From assembly GCA_965198855.1 (NCBI GenBank), contig CBDAPZ010000001.1, positions 1,054,001-1,118,000 of the forward strand: a DNA stretch of 64,000 nt. The letters are read 5' to 3'. A program made the translations under genes and the position numbers. Positions 1-9,241 of the stretch are shown here, piece after piece (within the stretch, counting starts at the first letter, position 1; each line of letters starts with the position of its first letter). This stretch comes from BOG-908 sp965198855. Its GTDB lineage: Bacteria > Pseudomonadota > Alphaproteobacteria > Acetobacterales > Acetobacteraceae. The notes below the pieces were generated by a model that did not search any database, had not been told where the DNA came from, and saw nothing but the letters and a program-made list of their open reading frames with translations.

Positions 1-1
1 T

Positions 2-3000
2 GCCTCCGTCATCGCGGTGATCATTGCCGTCGTCGGTGGCCTTGCCTATTTTGGGCTTGCAGTCTCGCAATATCCTGAAATCGTGCCGCCGACCGTCACC
101 GTCACCGCTGACTTCCCGGGCGCTTCCGCCGAGACTGTGGCCGAGACGATTGCAGCGCCGCTCGAGCAGGAAATCAACGGCGTCGACGACATGATCTACA
201 TGACGTCGCAATCTACCGGCGACGGCAAGCTGATCATCACCGTCACCTTCAAGATCGGCACCAATCTCGATAGCGCCCAGGTGCTGGTGCAGAACCGCGT
301 GGCCGTCGCGGTGCCGCGCCTGCCGGAGGAAGTGCAACGCCTCGGTGTTGTGACTCAGAAGACGTCGCCGGACTTCCTGATGGTGGTGAACCTTCAGTCG
401 CCGGATAACACATTCGATCGCAACTACATCTCCAACTATGCACTCACCCAGGTGCGCGATCAGCTCGCCCGCCTGAACGGCGTGGGCGACGTGCAGCTTT
501 TCGGCTCACGTGACTATGCGATGCGCATCTGGATCGATCCGGGCAAGGCCGCCGCGCTGAACCTGACTGCGGACGAGATCGTCTCCGCCCTGCGTGCGCA
601 GAATGTGCAGGTGGCGGCGGGTGCGATCGGCGCCCCACCGCATCCCACCGGTGACGCCTTCCAGATCGGTGTGGAGGCACAAGGGCGTTTCAAGGACCCG
701 AGTGAATTCGCCGATGTGGTGATCCGTACCGATAGCGATGGTCGCCAGGTGCGCGTGAGCGATGTCGGCCGTGTCGAACTCGGCGCCGGCGATTACAACA
801 CCAATGCCTATCTCTCCGGCAAACCCTCGGTGATCGTGGCGGTCCTGCAACGGCCGGGCACCAACGCGCTGAAGGCCGCACAGGCGGTGACCGACACAAT
901 GAACCAGCTTTCCGCGCGTTTCCCGAAAGGGCTGGAATACAAGGTCATCTACAACCCGACCGAATTCATCAGCCAATCCATCGATGCCGTGTTCCACACC
1001 CTCGCCGAAGCGATGGTGCTGGTGGTACTCGTGATCATCGTGTTCCTGCAAAGCTGGCGCGCCGCACTGATACCGATCGTGGCCATTCCGGTATCGCTGT
1101 TCGGCAGTTTCGTCGTGCTCGAAGCGTCAGGTTATTCGCTGAACACACTCTCGCTCTTCGGCCTGGTGCTCGCCATCGGCATCGTGGTGGATGACGCGAT
1201 CGTCGTCGTCGAAAACGTCGAGCGCAACATGGAAGAAGGCCTCGCACCTCTCGAAGCGGCGCGCGTGTCGATGGACGAGGTGTCGGCCGCCCTGATCGCC
1301 ATCGTGCTGGTGCTCTGCGCCGTCTTCGTGCCCACCTTGTTCATGGGCGGCATCTCCGGCGCCTTCTACAAGCAGTTCGCGGTGACCATTTCCTCGGCCA
1401 CCATCGTCTCCCTCGTGCTATCACTTACGCTTTCACCTGCTTTGGCCGGCCTGCTTCTCAAGCCGAAGCCGCATGGTCATGTCGCACGGCCGCGCGGATT
1501 GCGCGGGCTGGGGGTCGCTGCCGCCAATCGTTTCAATCGCGGTTTCGAGCGCATGAGCAACGCCTATGCAAAGATCACGCGTGTTCTGATCCTGCATCCC
1601 GGCAGCATGATGACCATCTATGCGGTGCTGATCGGATTGACCGGCGTGATGTTCGACATCACCCCCGGCGGCTTCATCCCCGCGCAGGATCAGGGATATT
1701 TCCTATGCGTCGTGCAACTTCCGCCGGGCTCTTCGCTCGAGCGGACCGACGCCGTCGTGCGCGAGGTTGCGGCCAAGATCCTGCCGGTCAAGGGCTTGCG
1801 TGGCGCGGTGATGTTCGCGGGTTTCGATGGGCCATCCCAGACCGCGGCGCCGAATGCCGGCGCCATCTATTTCCCCTTCAAGAGTTTCGCCGAGCGCGAG
1901 GATTTGGGTGTCACCTATAAAGGCATCATGGCGCAGGCCGCGAAGAACGTTGCCGGTTATGACAAAGCCCGCATCGTGCTGCTGCCGCCGCCGACCGTGC
2001 AGGGCATCGTCCCGCCCGGTGGCTTCCGCATGATCGTCGAAGACCGCGAAGGCCGTGGCTATCAAAGCCTCGCCGCCGTCTCCAACACGCTGATCAACAA
2101 GGCACGCAAGACCCCGGGCCTTGTTCGCGTCTTTACCTTCTTCGACACCGGAACACCGCGTATCTTCGCCGATATCGACCGTCGCAAGGCCGCCATGCTG
2201 GGCGTGCCGCCGGAGCGCGTGTTCGAGACACTGCAGGATTACCTTGGCTCCGCCTTCATCAACGATTTTAATTTTCTCGGCCGCACCTTCCACGTGACCG
2301 CACAGGCCGACGCACCGTATCGCAACAGCGTCGCCGACATCGCCAATCTGCGCACACGCTCCGACTCCGGCGCTATGGTGCCGATCGGCGCCGTCACCAC
2401 CTTCCACGACCGCACCGGCCCGTATCGCGTCGCACGCTACAACCTGATGCCCGCCGTCGAGGTGGATGGCGACACGGCACCCGGCTTCTCCACCGGCCAG
2501 TCGCTCGCCACTATGGACAAGCTCGCAGATGCAACCCTGCCCGCCGGTTATAGCCACGAATGGACCGGCATCGCCTATCAGCAGACCACCGCCGGCAACA
2601 CCGCCGGTCTGGTGTTCGGGATGGCGACCTTGTTCGTCTTCCTGGTGCTGGCAGCACAATATGAAAGCCTCACGCTGCCGCTCGCAATCATCCTGATCGT
2701 GCCGATGTGCCTTCTGGCCGCAATGTCCGGCGTGAACCTGCGCGGCATGGACAACAACATCCTTACCCAGATCGGCCTCGTGGTGCTGATCGCACTTGCC
2801 GCGAAAAACGCCATCCTCGTGGTGGAATTTGCGAAACAAGCCGAGGACCGCGACGGACTTTCTACCGTGGATGCGGCCGTGCACGCGGCACGCACGCGCC
2901 TGCGGCCCATATTGATGACCAGCTTCGCGTTCATTCTCGACGCACTGCCGCTGATGTTCGCTCATGGGGCGGGCGCTGAGCTTAGACAAGCGCTGGGCAC

Positions 3001-3127
3001 GGCGGTGTTTTTTGGCATGGCGGGCGTGACTGGGTTTGGCCTGTTCTTTACGCCGACGTTCTATGTTGTTTGCCGCAGTGTGGCGAAACGGATGGCACGT
3101 CGGGCGCCTAAGGCAGCGTACTCGTGA
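2..3127 (+). CDS. RND multidrug efflux pump, inner-membrane subunit (5' end cut)
   Basis: Proton-driven HAE1-type pump of the AcrB/MexF kind that exports drugs or organic compounds across both membranes with an adaptor and an outer-membrane channel. The reading frame is open to the left edge and enters inside the first membrane helix (ASVIAVIIAVVGG), so about a dozen N-terminal residues lie outside the window; an internal GTG at 17 is not the true start. About 1041 residues are visible, close to full length. The fourth-helix proton-relay motif with paired Asp (GIVVDDAIVVVEN) and the tenth-helix Lys (LAAKNAILVVEF) are intact. The next gene is its likely outer-membrane partner; the periplasmic adaptor is expected just upstream of the window. 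Substrate cannot be read from the sequence. Confidence 0.95.
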   Translation, partial: ASVIAVIIAVVGGLAYFGLAVSQYPEIVPPTVTVTADFPGASAETVAETIAAPLEQEINGVDDMIYMTSQSTGDGKLIITVTFKIGTNLDSAQVLVQNRVAVAVPRLPEEVQRLGVVTQKTSPDFLMVVNLQSPDNTFDRNYISNYALTQVRDQLARLNGVGDVQLFGSRDYAMRIWIDPGKAAALNLTADEIVSALRAQNVQVAAGAIGAPPHPTGDAFQIGVEAQGRFKDPSEFADVVIRTDSDGRQVRVSDVGRVELGAGDYNTNAYLSGKPSVIVAVLQRPGTNALKAAQAVTDTMNQLSARFPKGLEYKVIYNPTEFISQSIDAVFHTLAEAMVLVVLVIIVFLQSWRAALIPIVAIPVSLFGSFVVLEASGYSLNTLSLFGLVLAIGIVVDDAIVVVENVERNMEEGLAPLEAARVSMDEVSAALIAIVLVLCAVFVPTLFMGGISGAFYKQFAVTISSATIVSLVLSLTLSPALAGLLLKPKPHGHVARPRGLRGLGVAAANRFNRGFERMSNAYAKITRVLILHPGSMMTIYAVLIGLTGVMFDITPGGFIPAQDQGYFLCVVQLPPGSSLERTDAVVREVAAKILPVKGLRGAVMFAGFDGPSQTAAPNAGAIYFPFKSFAEREDLGVTYKGIMAQAAKNVAGYDKARIVLLPPPTVQGIVPPGGFRMIVEDREGRGYQSLAAVSNTLINKARKTPGLVRVFTFFDTGTPRIFADIDRRKAAMLGVPPERVFETLQDYLGSAFINDFNFLGRTFHVTAQADAPYRNSVADIANLRTRSDSGAMVPIGAVTTFHDRTGPYRVARYNLMPAVEVDGDTAPGFSTGQSLATMDKLADATLPAGYSHEWTGIAYQQTTAGNTAGLVFGMATLFVFLVLAAQYESLTLPLAIILIVPMCLLAAMSGVNLRGMDNNILTQIGLVVLIALAAKNAILVVEFAKQAEDRDGLSTVDAAVHAARTRLRPILMTSFAFILDALPLMFAHGAGAELRQALGTAVFFGMAGVTGFGLFFTPTFYVVCRSVAKRMARRAPKAAYS

Positions 3128-3130
3128 TGA

Positions 3131-3262
3131 AGGAAGACCTTCTTTTCTGAAGAAAAGAAGCAAGAGACTTTTAATTCGCTACCGCGGCTCGTTCCGGCAG
3201 CGCACGCCATAAAAACAAACGTTTTTTGGTTCTTTTCAAAAAAGAACCGCTTCCTTCTCTAA
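3131..3262. repeat. Composite hairpin repeat, full-length copy (inverted orientation)
   Basis: Two A/T-rich hairpins (3139-3160, 10-bp stem; 3228-3248, 9-bp stem) flank a G/C core that reads, on the minus strand, GCGCTGCCGGAACGAGCCGCG. The same hairpin plus core recurs at 21.9, 22.1 and 41.4 kb. It sits directly after the pump stop codon and may work as a terminator or partial terminator before the outer-membrane gene. Confidence 0.7.
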
Positions 3263-3275
3263 AGGGTAGCCAAAA

Positions 3276-4697
3276 GTGACTAAGTTTCTCCTACTCCTCA
3301 CCACTGCCGCCAGCCTGGCCGCGTGCGCCGTCGGCCCCGACTACGTGCCACCGAAAGCCGCCGGCGCCGCGCCGTTCATCGCGGCCTCCTATCGCCAGGT
3401 CAGCACTGCCGCTCCGCTGCAGGACGATTACTGGCGCCTCTACGACGATCCTGTGCTCGATGGCCTGGTTCGCGATGCGCTCGCGGCAAACACGGACATC
3501 CATGTCTCCGTTGCCCGCTTGGAACGCGCGCGCGCGCAACTCGGCGGTGCACGCTCCGCACTTTTCCCGCAGACCACGCTCGCCGGCTCGACCATCGACC
3601 AGCAGATCCCGGCGTATGAAGTATTTCCCAGCGAGGGACGTCGTTTCTGGAGTGTCGATGGCGGGCTCAACGTCAATTACGAGGTCGATCTGTTCGGCCG
3701 CGTGCGCCGCAGCCTCCAGGCTGCCCATGGCGATCTGCGGGCCGCCGCTTTCGATCTGGATGCGGTCCGCGTCCAGGTTATCGCCGATACGGTGAGCGCC
3801 TATGCCGACGCCACCGCCTCCGCCCGACAGATCGAAGTTGCCAAGCAGACCGTCGGCCTGCTCGATCGCTCCATCCGCGTCACTGGCGACCGTGTGGATG
3901 CCGGCCGCTCCGAGCGCCTGGACCTGATCCGCATCACCGCCCTGCGCGACCAACGACAGGCGGTCGTGTCCCCCCTCGAAGCCGAACGCGATGCTGCCCT
4001 TTTCCGTCTGGCGACACTCACCGGTCGCGCCCCACGCGACCTGCCGAGCGAGGCCTCCATACGCACCACGCCGTTGCAGCTCGAACAGCCTATCCCGGTG
4101 GGCGATGGCCGCGCGCTGATCGCCCGGCGGCCGGACGTGCACGAGGCCGAACAGCGTTTAGCTGCCGACACGGCCCGCATCGGCGTCGCTACGGCCGACC
4201 TCTACCCGCGCATTTCGCTGCTCGGCCAGGTGGGTGCCACCAGCGCCAGCCTCTCCGACGCGTTCGGCGGCGGCGCCTTCCGCTGGGCCGTCGGCCCGTC
4301 CGTCAGCTGGGATTTCCCCAACATCTTGGCCACCCGCGCCCGTATCCGCGAAGCCAAGGCCGACACCAAAGCCGATCTCGCCAGCTTCGACGGCACCGTG
4401 CTCACCGCCTTGCGCGAGACCGAAACCGCACTCTCCGCCTACGGCCACGAGATCGACCGCCACCAGGCGCTACTCGCCGCCCGCGACGAAGCCCAGCGCG
4501 CCGCCACGGCAAGCATAAATCGCCAAAAGGAAGGCACGATTGACTTCCTTACGTTGCTGGACGCCGAGCGCACCCTTGCGGACTCGCAAGGCGATCTGGC
4601 CGCCTCGGATGCCCGTATCGCCTTCGATCAGGTAGACCTCTTCAAAGCCCTAGGCGGCGGCTGGCGAAAACCCACCGAAGTCGCAAACGCGAAATAG
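3276..4697 (+). CDS. NodT-family outer-membrane efflux lipoprotein
   Basis: TolC/OprM-type trimeric channel that completes a tripartite efflux pump. The 473-residue protein starts with a lipoprotein signal ending in LAAC (Cys about residue 17), followed by the typical VGPDYVPP sequence of the NodT family and two long helical repeats. The context, 148 bp after the RND pump and on the same strand, makes it the partner of that pump, although a composite hairpin repeat lies between the genes. The start ATG is the only one in frame with the signal peptide. Its 3' end converges on the ABC exporter gene, the two stop codons being 22 bp apart around a short palindrome. Confidence 0.93.
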   Translation: MTKFLLLLTTAASLAACAVGPDYVPPKAAGAAPFIAASYRQVSTAAPLQDDYWRLYDDPVLDGLVRDALAANTDIHVSVARLERARAQLGGARSALFPQTTLAGSTIDQQIPAYEVFPSEGRRFWSVDGGLNVNYEVDLFGRVRRSLQAAHGDLRAAAFDLDAVRVQVIADTVSAYADATASARQIEVAKQTVGLLDRSIRVTGDRVDAGRSERLDLIRITALRDQRQAVVSPLEAERDAALFRLATLTGRAPRDLPSEASIRTTPLQLEQPIPVGDGRALIARRPDVHEAEQRLAADTARIGVATADLYPRISLLGQVGATSASLSDAFGGGAFRWAVGPSVSWDFPNILATRARIREAKADTKADLASFDGTVLTALRETETALSAYGHEIDRHQALLAARDEAQRAATASINRQKEGTIDFLTLLDAERTLADSQGDLAASDARIAFDQVDLFKALGGGWRKPTEVANAK

Positions 4698-4724
4698 CGT
4701 AGGGTGGGCAGTGCCTATCCTACG
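4698..4724. terminator. GTAGGGTGGGCA-type palindrome between convergent genes
   Basis: Two 13-bp arms (4698-4710 and 4712-4724) pair around one base with two G-U type mismatches. It begins right after the efflux gene stop and contains the exporter gene's TAG stop (4720-4722). It carries the same GTAGGGTGGGCA word as the larger palindrome at 15728-15796. A two-way terminator role is inferred. Confidence 0.55.
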
Positions 4725-6480
4725 AGATTGCGAACTGCAAAGCCGCAAGCCTGCTATAAAGCCCGGTTGAAGCAACCAGCTCTTCATGCGTGCCGGACGC
4801 GGCCAAAGCACCTTGTTCCAGCACCAAAATACGATCCGCCCGCCTGATGGTCGCCAGACGATGCGCCACCACAAGCGTCGTGCAATCACGTGCCAGAACC
4901 GTCAGCGCATGCTGCACCGCCTGTTCTGACTCCGCATCGAGCGCGCTTGTCGCTTCATCGAGCAGCAGGATCGGCGCCCGGCGCAACATCGCGCGCGCAA
5001 TTGCCACGCGCTGCCGCTGCCCGCCTGACAGGCGCACACCTTTCTCGCCAAGATACGTATCCAGCCCGGCCGGCAAATCGAACAGGAAATCTGCGGCTGC
5101 CGCCTCGGCTGCCGCCCGCACCTCCGCGTTGCTTGCCTCCGGACGGCCATAGCGGATGTTCTCCGCGGCACTGGCCGCGAAAATCACCGGATCCTGCGGC
5201 ACCACTGCGATGCGCCGCCGCAACGCGGCCGGATCCGCATCGCGTAGATCAATGCCATCAATGCGGATGTTGCCGCTATCGATGTCATAAAACCGCAGCA
5301 GCAACTGAAACACCGTGGTCTTGCCGGCGCCAGAGGGTCCCACTAGCGCCACCGTCTCGCCTGGCCGCACTTCGAAGGACAGGCCACGCAACGCAGGCGC
5401 CTCAGGGCGTGACGGGTAGCGGAACACAACATTCTCGAATGTCACCGTCGCCTGCCGCGTCGGTGGAAAGGCCGCCGGTGTTGCGGGTGCCGCGATCTCT
5501 GGCTTTTCGGCAAAAATCTCGGCGAGCCGGTCTGCGGCGCCAGCAGCGCGCTGGATTTCACCCCAGAGTTCGCTGAGCGTGGCAATCGCACTGCCCAATA
5601 CCACTGCGTAGAATACGAAGGCTGCCAAATCGCCGGCGCTCATGCGCCCCGCGATCACATCGCGCCCGCCGACCCAGAGGCTGAAAGTGATCGCGCCGAA
5701 ACCCAGCAGGATCACCACCATGATCAGCAGCGAGCGCGTGCGGATGCGGCGCAGCGAGGCGGTCACTGAGATCTCGATCGCGTCGGAAAAGCGGGACCGG
5801 TCTACGGCTTCATGGGTGAAGCCCTGCACGGTCTGCAGCGCGCCGAGTGTTTCTTCCGCATAAGCACCGAGGTCGCCGACACGATCCTGGGTAATCCGCG
5901 AAAGCTTTTGTTCACGACGGCCGAAGAAGATCAGCGGCAGCAAGACGATTGGCACCACCAGCACCACGATGCCGGCGAGTTTGGCGCTGGTAGCGACCAG
6001 CAAAGTAAGTGCGCCGACAGCGGTAAGAAGGTTGCGCAGCCACATCGAGATGGAGGAGCCGACCAGAGTTTGCAGCACGCTGATATCGGCGGTCATCCGC
6101 GAGAGGATGTCGCCGGTGCGTGCGGTTTCGAAATAGCCGGGTGAGAGGGTGATGACGTGGTTGAACATGTCGCGCCGCAGATCGGCACCGCAGCGTTCGC
6201 CGAGCCAGGAGATGAGCGAGAACCGCAGGGCCGTCGCCGCCCCGAGTGCCGCCACCACCGCAAACATCGCGAGTGCCGCCTCGTTGAGGGCAGCCCCGCT
6301 ATGGGAGCCGAAACCCTGATTAATAAGATGCTTAAGCCCCTGGCCAATGCCAAGCACCAGCCCGCTTGCGACGAACAGCGAAGCGCTGGCACCTACGGCA
6401 TGCCATGCGTAGGGCCGCAAATAAGGAAGCAGAAGTCGAAGTGAAGCCGGTGCAGCGCGCGTATTGGGCATGACGCACAT
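4720..6480 (-). CDS. ABC exporter, fused membrane and ATPase domains (MsbA/multidrug type)
   Basis: Half-transporter of 586 residues that would dimerise to move lipids, drugs or peptides out across the inner membrane. The N-terminal two thirds hold about six membrane helices of the type I exporter fold. The ATPase domain has Walker A GPSGAGKTT, signature LSGGQRQRVAIARAM, Walker B ILLLDEATSALD and the H-loop (VVAHRL). The start at 6480 (MCVMPNTRAAPASLRLL) is the best available; an internal Met two codons on is an alternative. It lies downstream of the pigment operon on the same strand, 51 bp after the small 39-aa gene, so it could be co-transcribed. The substrate cannot be told. Confidence 0.92.
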   Translation of the reverse strand: MCVMPNTRAAPASLRLLLPYLRPYAWHAVGASASLFVASGLVLGIGQGLKHLINQGFGSHSGAALNEAALAMFAVVAALGAATALRFSLISWLGERCGADLRRDMFNHVITLSPGYFETARTGDILSRMTADISVLQTLVGSSISMWLRNLLTAVGALTLLVATSAKLAGIVVLVVPIVLLPLIFFGRREQKLSRITQDRVGDLGAYAEETLGALQTVQGFTHEAVDRSRFSDAIEISVTASLRRIRTRSLLIMVVILLGFGAITFSLWVGGRDVIAGRMSAGDLAAFVFYAVVLGSAIATLSELWGEIQRAAGAADRLAEIFAEKPEIAAPATPAAFPPTRQATVTFENVVFRYPSRPEAPALRGLSFEVRPGETVALVGPSGAGKTTVFQLLLRFYDIDSGNIRIDGIDLRDADPAALRRRIAVVPQDPVIFAASAAENIRYGRPEASNAEVRAAAEAAAADFLFDLPAGLDTYLGEKGVRLSGGQRQRVAIARAMLRRAPILLLDEATSALDAESEQAVQHALTVLARDCTTLVVAHRLATIRRADRILVLEQGALAASGTHEELVASTGLYSRLAALQFAIS

Positions 6481-6531
6481 ATAGGAACTGACGGGGGGTT
6501 TTGGGGGCCGGCGCGGCTCCCCCGCTCTTTC

Positions 6532-6651
6532 TTACTCCGGCCTGTCCTTCCTCTTGTCTTTCGCCATGGAACGCCTGACGGAAATGAGTTCGGCGATCAG
6601 AAAACCGAGCACCACGGCCTCGATGATGATCCATTCCCACCGACCGAGCAT
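6532..6651 (-). CDS. 39-residue single-helix membrane protein behind crtB
   Basis: Short frame beginning two bases after the crtB stop (TGA-CC-ATG). The product starts MLGRWEWIIIEAVVLGFLIAEL, a hydrophobic helix of about 18 residues, then ISVRRSMAKDKRKDRPE, a strongly basic and charged tail that should face the cytoplasm. There is no strong separate ribosome-binding site, which fits translational coupling to crtB. No function is recognised. The Trp/aromatic N-terminus, clean membrane helix and tight spacing favour a real gene over chance. Confidence 0.65.
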   Translation of the reverse strand: MLGRWEWIIIEAVVLGFLIAELISVRRSMAKDKRKDRPE

Positions 6652-6653
6652 GG

Positions 6654-7685
6654 TCAGGGGGTACCCAGTTCCTGCTGTTGCAGGCGCTCGAACAGGTCGA
6701 GCACCCAATGCGCGCGCGACTCGATCGGCCCGAGCCGGCGGATACGTTGCGGCAGCATTGCCGGCGCGCTGGCGGCGTCCACCAAATAGCGGGCGGCCGC
6801 AAGGGCTGGTGCTGCGGCGGTGTCGGCGCGGGGCAGCAGGGCGGTAAGGCTGCGTGCGAGCAGGGCGGCTTTGCGGCGGGTGAGCACGTGGGCGCGGCTG
6901 GTGATCGAATCGTAGCCGGTTGCGGCGAGGGTCTTGCCGATTTCTGCGTAGATCAGGCCGGCGGCGCGGATGCCTGGGCGGCAGGCGGCAGGCAGGTGGT
7001 CGATGCCGGGGATGGCACGTGCGTAGAGGAAATCGGCCGCTTCGATGAGGCGTTTGGTCAGTCGGCCGAGTGCCGGTGAGAACGCCGGGTGTGCCAGGAA
7101 CGCGTCAGGATCGATGTTTTCCGAGCGGAGCCAGGCAAGCGGCAGATAGAGGCGGCCGGCGCGTGCGTCTTCGCCAATGTCGCGTGCGATGTTGGTGAGC
7201 TGCATGGCGATGCCGAGATCGCAGGCGCGGGCGAGGGCGGCTGGCGTGCGCACGCCCATCAGCACGGCCATCATCGCACCCACGCTGCCGGCGACGCGCG
7301 CTGCGTAATCCTGCAAGGCGGGCAGATCTTCGTAGCGGCGGTTTTCGGAATCCCAGGCAAAACCCTCGAGCAATGCCTCGGGCAAGGCGCGCGGCATGGC
7401 GTGGGCTGAAGCGACGGCCGCAAAGGCGCGATCGGCGGGGATGTCATGCGGGGCGCCTGCATAGGCCCGGTCAAGACGTGCGCGCAATTGTGCGAGGGCG
7501 GCCTGCTTTCCGGCGGCGTCGTCAATCGCGTCATCGGCCAGGCGGCAAAAGGCGTAGAGTGCCGTGGCCGGTTCGTAGACACGCTTCGGCAGCAGCAGCC
7601 CGGCGGCGAAGAAGCTGCGCGAGCCGCCGCGCATCAGCGTGCGGCAGGCGGCGAGGTCGGCTTTGTCAGGCGAAGATTGTTGCAT
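6654..7685 (-). CDS. crtB: Phytoene synthase
   Basis: Condenses two geranylgeranyl diphosphates head to head into phytoene, the first committed carotenoid step. The 343-residue protein has both Asp-rich magnesium sites of the family, DDAIDD near residue 50 and DIGEDARAGRLYLP in the middle, plus RGGSRSFFAA near the N-terminus. A longer frame is open to 7766, but the ATG at 7685 (MQQSSPDKADL) is preferred because it overlaps the end of crtI by 20 bp and matches the usual N-terminus. It acts right after crtI in the same operon, and CrtI uses its product. Confidence 0.95.
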   Translation of the reverse strand: MQQSSPDKADLAACRTLMRGGSRSFFAAGLLLPKRVYEPATALYAFCRLADDAIDDAAGKQAALAQLRARLDRAYAGAPHDIPADRAFAAVASAHAMPRALPEALLEGFAWDSENRRYEDLPALQDYAARVAGSVGAMMAVLMGVRTPAALARACDLGIAMQLTNIARDIGEDARAGRLYLPLAWLRSENIDPDAFLAHPAFSPALGRLTKRLIEAADFLYARAIPGIDHLPAACRPGIRAAGLIYAEIGKTLAATGYDSITSRAHVLTRRKAALLARSLTALLPRADTAAAPALAAARYLVDAASAPAMLPQRIRRLGPIESRAHWVLDLFERLQQQELGTP

Positions 7686-9183
7686 CCGGCACCACCCGAT
7701 CGAGAACACGCGCAGAAGAAATGACGCCCGGCAGACCCGCACCCGGATGGGTGCCGGCGCCGACAAGATAAAGATGCTTTACATCTTCGCTCTCGTTATG
7801 AGGCCGGAACCATGCGCTTTGCGTCAGCAATGGTTCGAGCCCGAAAGCAGCGCCTTGATGCGACAGTAGACGTTCCGAAAAATCCAGGGGAGTCATGACG
7901 CGGGACGTCACAATGTTCTCCGACAATCCAGGCAACGATGTTTTTTCAAGAAAGCGTTCGATGGATTTACGGTAAGGCTCCGCCTGCGCGAGCCAATCCG
8001 TGCCGCTAGCCAGATGCGGCACCGGCGAGAGCACATAGAATGCATCATGGCCATCAGGTGCGAGCGACGGGTCGGTCGCTGTCGGACGATGCAGATAGAG
8101 GCTGAAATCCTCGGCCAAATGATGGCGGTCGAAGATGTCGCGCAGCAATTCCTTGTATCGTGGGCCGAGCAAAATGGTGTGGTGCGCGACATCGTCATAG
8201 CGGCGGCGCGTCCCAAAATACCAGACGAACAGGCTCATCGAGTAGCGGCCACGGTCGATGCGCTTATCGGTCCAATGTTTCCTGTGTGCGGCCGGAAGCA
8301 TGTTCTTGTAGGTGTGGGCAGAACAGGCGTTGGAGACGACGATATCGGCCTGCATCGTGGACCCATCGGCCAGGCGAACACCCGTGGCCGTGCCATCCCG
8401 CACAAGTATTTCGGCAACTTCGCTGTTACAGCGGACGACATTGCCTTGTCCACGAATCAGCCCCACCAAACCTTTTACGAGTTCGCCCGTGCCGCCCATG
8501 GCGAAATGCACGCCCCAGCGGCGTTCGAGAAAACAGATCAGGCTGTAGATCGAGCTCGCCGCAAACGGATTTCCGCCGACCAGCAAAGGATGGAAGCTGA
8601 GCACCGTGCGCAGGCGTTCGTCGCGTATATATTTGGCGACCATGCCATGGACACTGCGCAGGCTGCCGAGCCGGAGCAACTGCGGCGCGAGCTTGACCAT
8701 GTCGAACAGATGGCTGAACGGCACATCGCCAAGCTCTTCGAAACCGACGCGATAGATCTCTTCGCTGGCGCGCATGAACGCTTCGTAGCCGGCCACGTCG
8801 CCTGGGCTGAAACGGGCGATCTCGCGGCGCATCTCGTCGGCGTCGCCGGTATAGTTGAAGATTTCGCCATTGGAAAAACGAATCTGGTAGAACGGGCTGA
8901 TTGCCCGCAACGTCACGTCATCTGCGAGGTGTTTTCCGCACAGCGCCCAGAGTTCCTCGAACAGAAAAGGCGCGGTGACGATGGTGGGGCCGGCATCGAA
9001 CACATAACCGTCTTGCCGAAAAACATAGGCGCGGCCACCCGGTCCATCCAGCCGTTCCAGAACGGTAACCCGATAGCCACGCGCGCCGAGCCGTATGGCC
9101 GCCGCCAATCCCCCGAAACCACTTCCAATCACAACCGCGTGCGGGCGTGGGTCGTGCGCCGGTATGGTGGGCATGTGGGTCAT
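7666..9183 (-). CDS. crtI: Phytoene desaturase
   Basis: FAD enzyme that introduces the conjugated double bonds of carotenoids into phytoene. The 505-residue product shows the N-terminal dinucleotide-binding motif VVIGSGFGGLAAAIRL, the family sequence GGRAYVFRQDGYVFDAGPT, and the C-terminal signature YLVGAGTHPGAGLPGV. The frame extends upstream to 9441, but residues before MTHMPTIPAHD look non-coding and overlap the previous gene; start ATG at 9183 (or 9174). A 58-bp gap before it holds a PpsR/CrtJ-type box, so crtI and crtB may have their own aerobically repressed promoter inside the pigment operon. Confidence 0.95.
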   Translation of the reverse strand: MTHMPTIPAHDPRPHAVVIGSGFGGLAAAIRLGARGYRVTVLERLDGPGGRAYVFRQDGYVFDAGPTIVTAPFLFEELWALCGKHLADDVTLRAISPFYQIRFSNGEIFNYTGDADEMRREIARFSPGDVAGYEAFMRASEEIYRVGFEELGDVPFSHLFDMVKLAPQLLRLGSLRSVHGMVAKYIRDERLRTVLSFHPLLVGGNPFAASSIYSLICFLERRWGVHFAMGGTGELVKGLVGLIRGQGNVVRCNSEVAEILVRDGTATGVRLADGSTMQADIVVSNACSAHTYKNMLPAAHRKHWTDKRIDRGRYSMSLFVWYFGTRRRYDDVAHHTILLGPRYKELLRDIFDRHHLAEDFSLYLHRPTATDPSLAPDGHDAFYVLSPVPHLASGTDWLAQAEPYRKSIERFLEKTSLPGLSENIVTSRVMTPLDFSERLLSHQGAAFGLEPLLTQSAWFRPHNESEDVKHLYLVGAGTHPGAGLPGVISSARVLDRVVPDATIFA

Positions 9184-9193
9184 CGTAGCCAAC

Positions 9194-9211
9194 TGTAATA
9201 CTAAGTTGACA
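9194..9211. promoter_or_regulatory. PpsR/CrtJ-type repressor box before crtI
   Basis: A full match to TGT-N12-ACA lies 11 bp upstream of the crtI start codon; the minus strand reads TGTCAACTTAGTATTACA. A TAGTAT sequence inside it could be a -10 element, so a bound repressor would cover the promoter. A half-conserved second copy (TGT with an internal 5-bp inverted repeat) starts at 9240, 46 bp upstream. The PpsR/CrtJ consensus is known from purple bacteria; no ppsR gene lies in this window. Confidence 0.6.
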
Positions 9212-9241
9212 CTTTCTGGAAGAGGGAAAGCGCCGAAACTG

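Noticed and set aside
1703..3163. Long 486-codon frame on the minus strand inside the RND pump gene
   Set aside because: It is the mirror of the real gene in G+C-rich DNA; the product is His/Arg/Gly-rich with no recognisable domain, while the plus-strand protein is a clear RND pump.
8014..9198. 394-codon plus-strand frame opposite crtI
   Set aside because: Antisense shadow of crtI with low-complexity charged sequence and no start signal.
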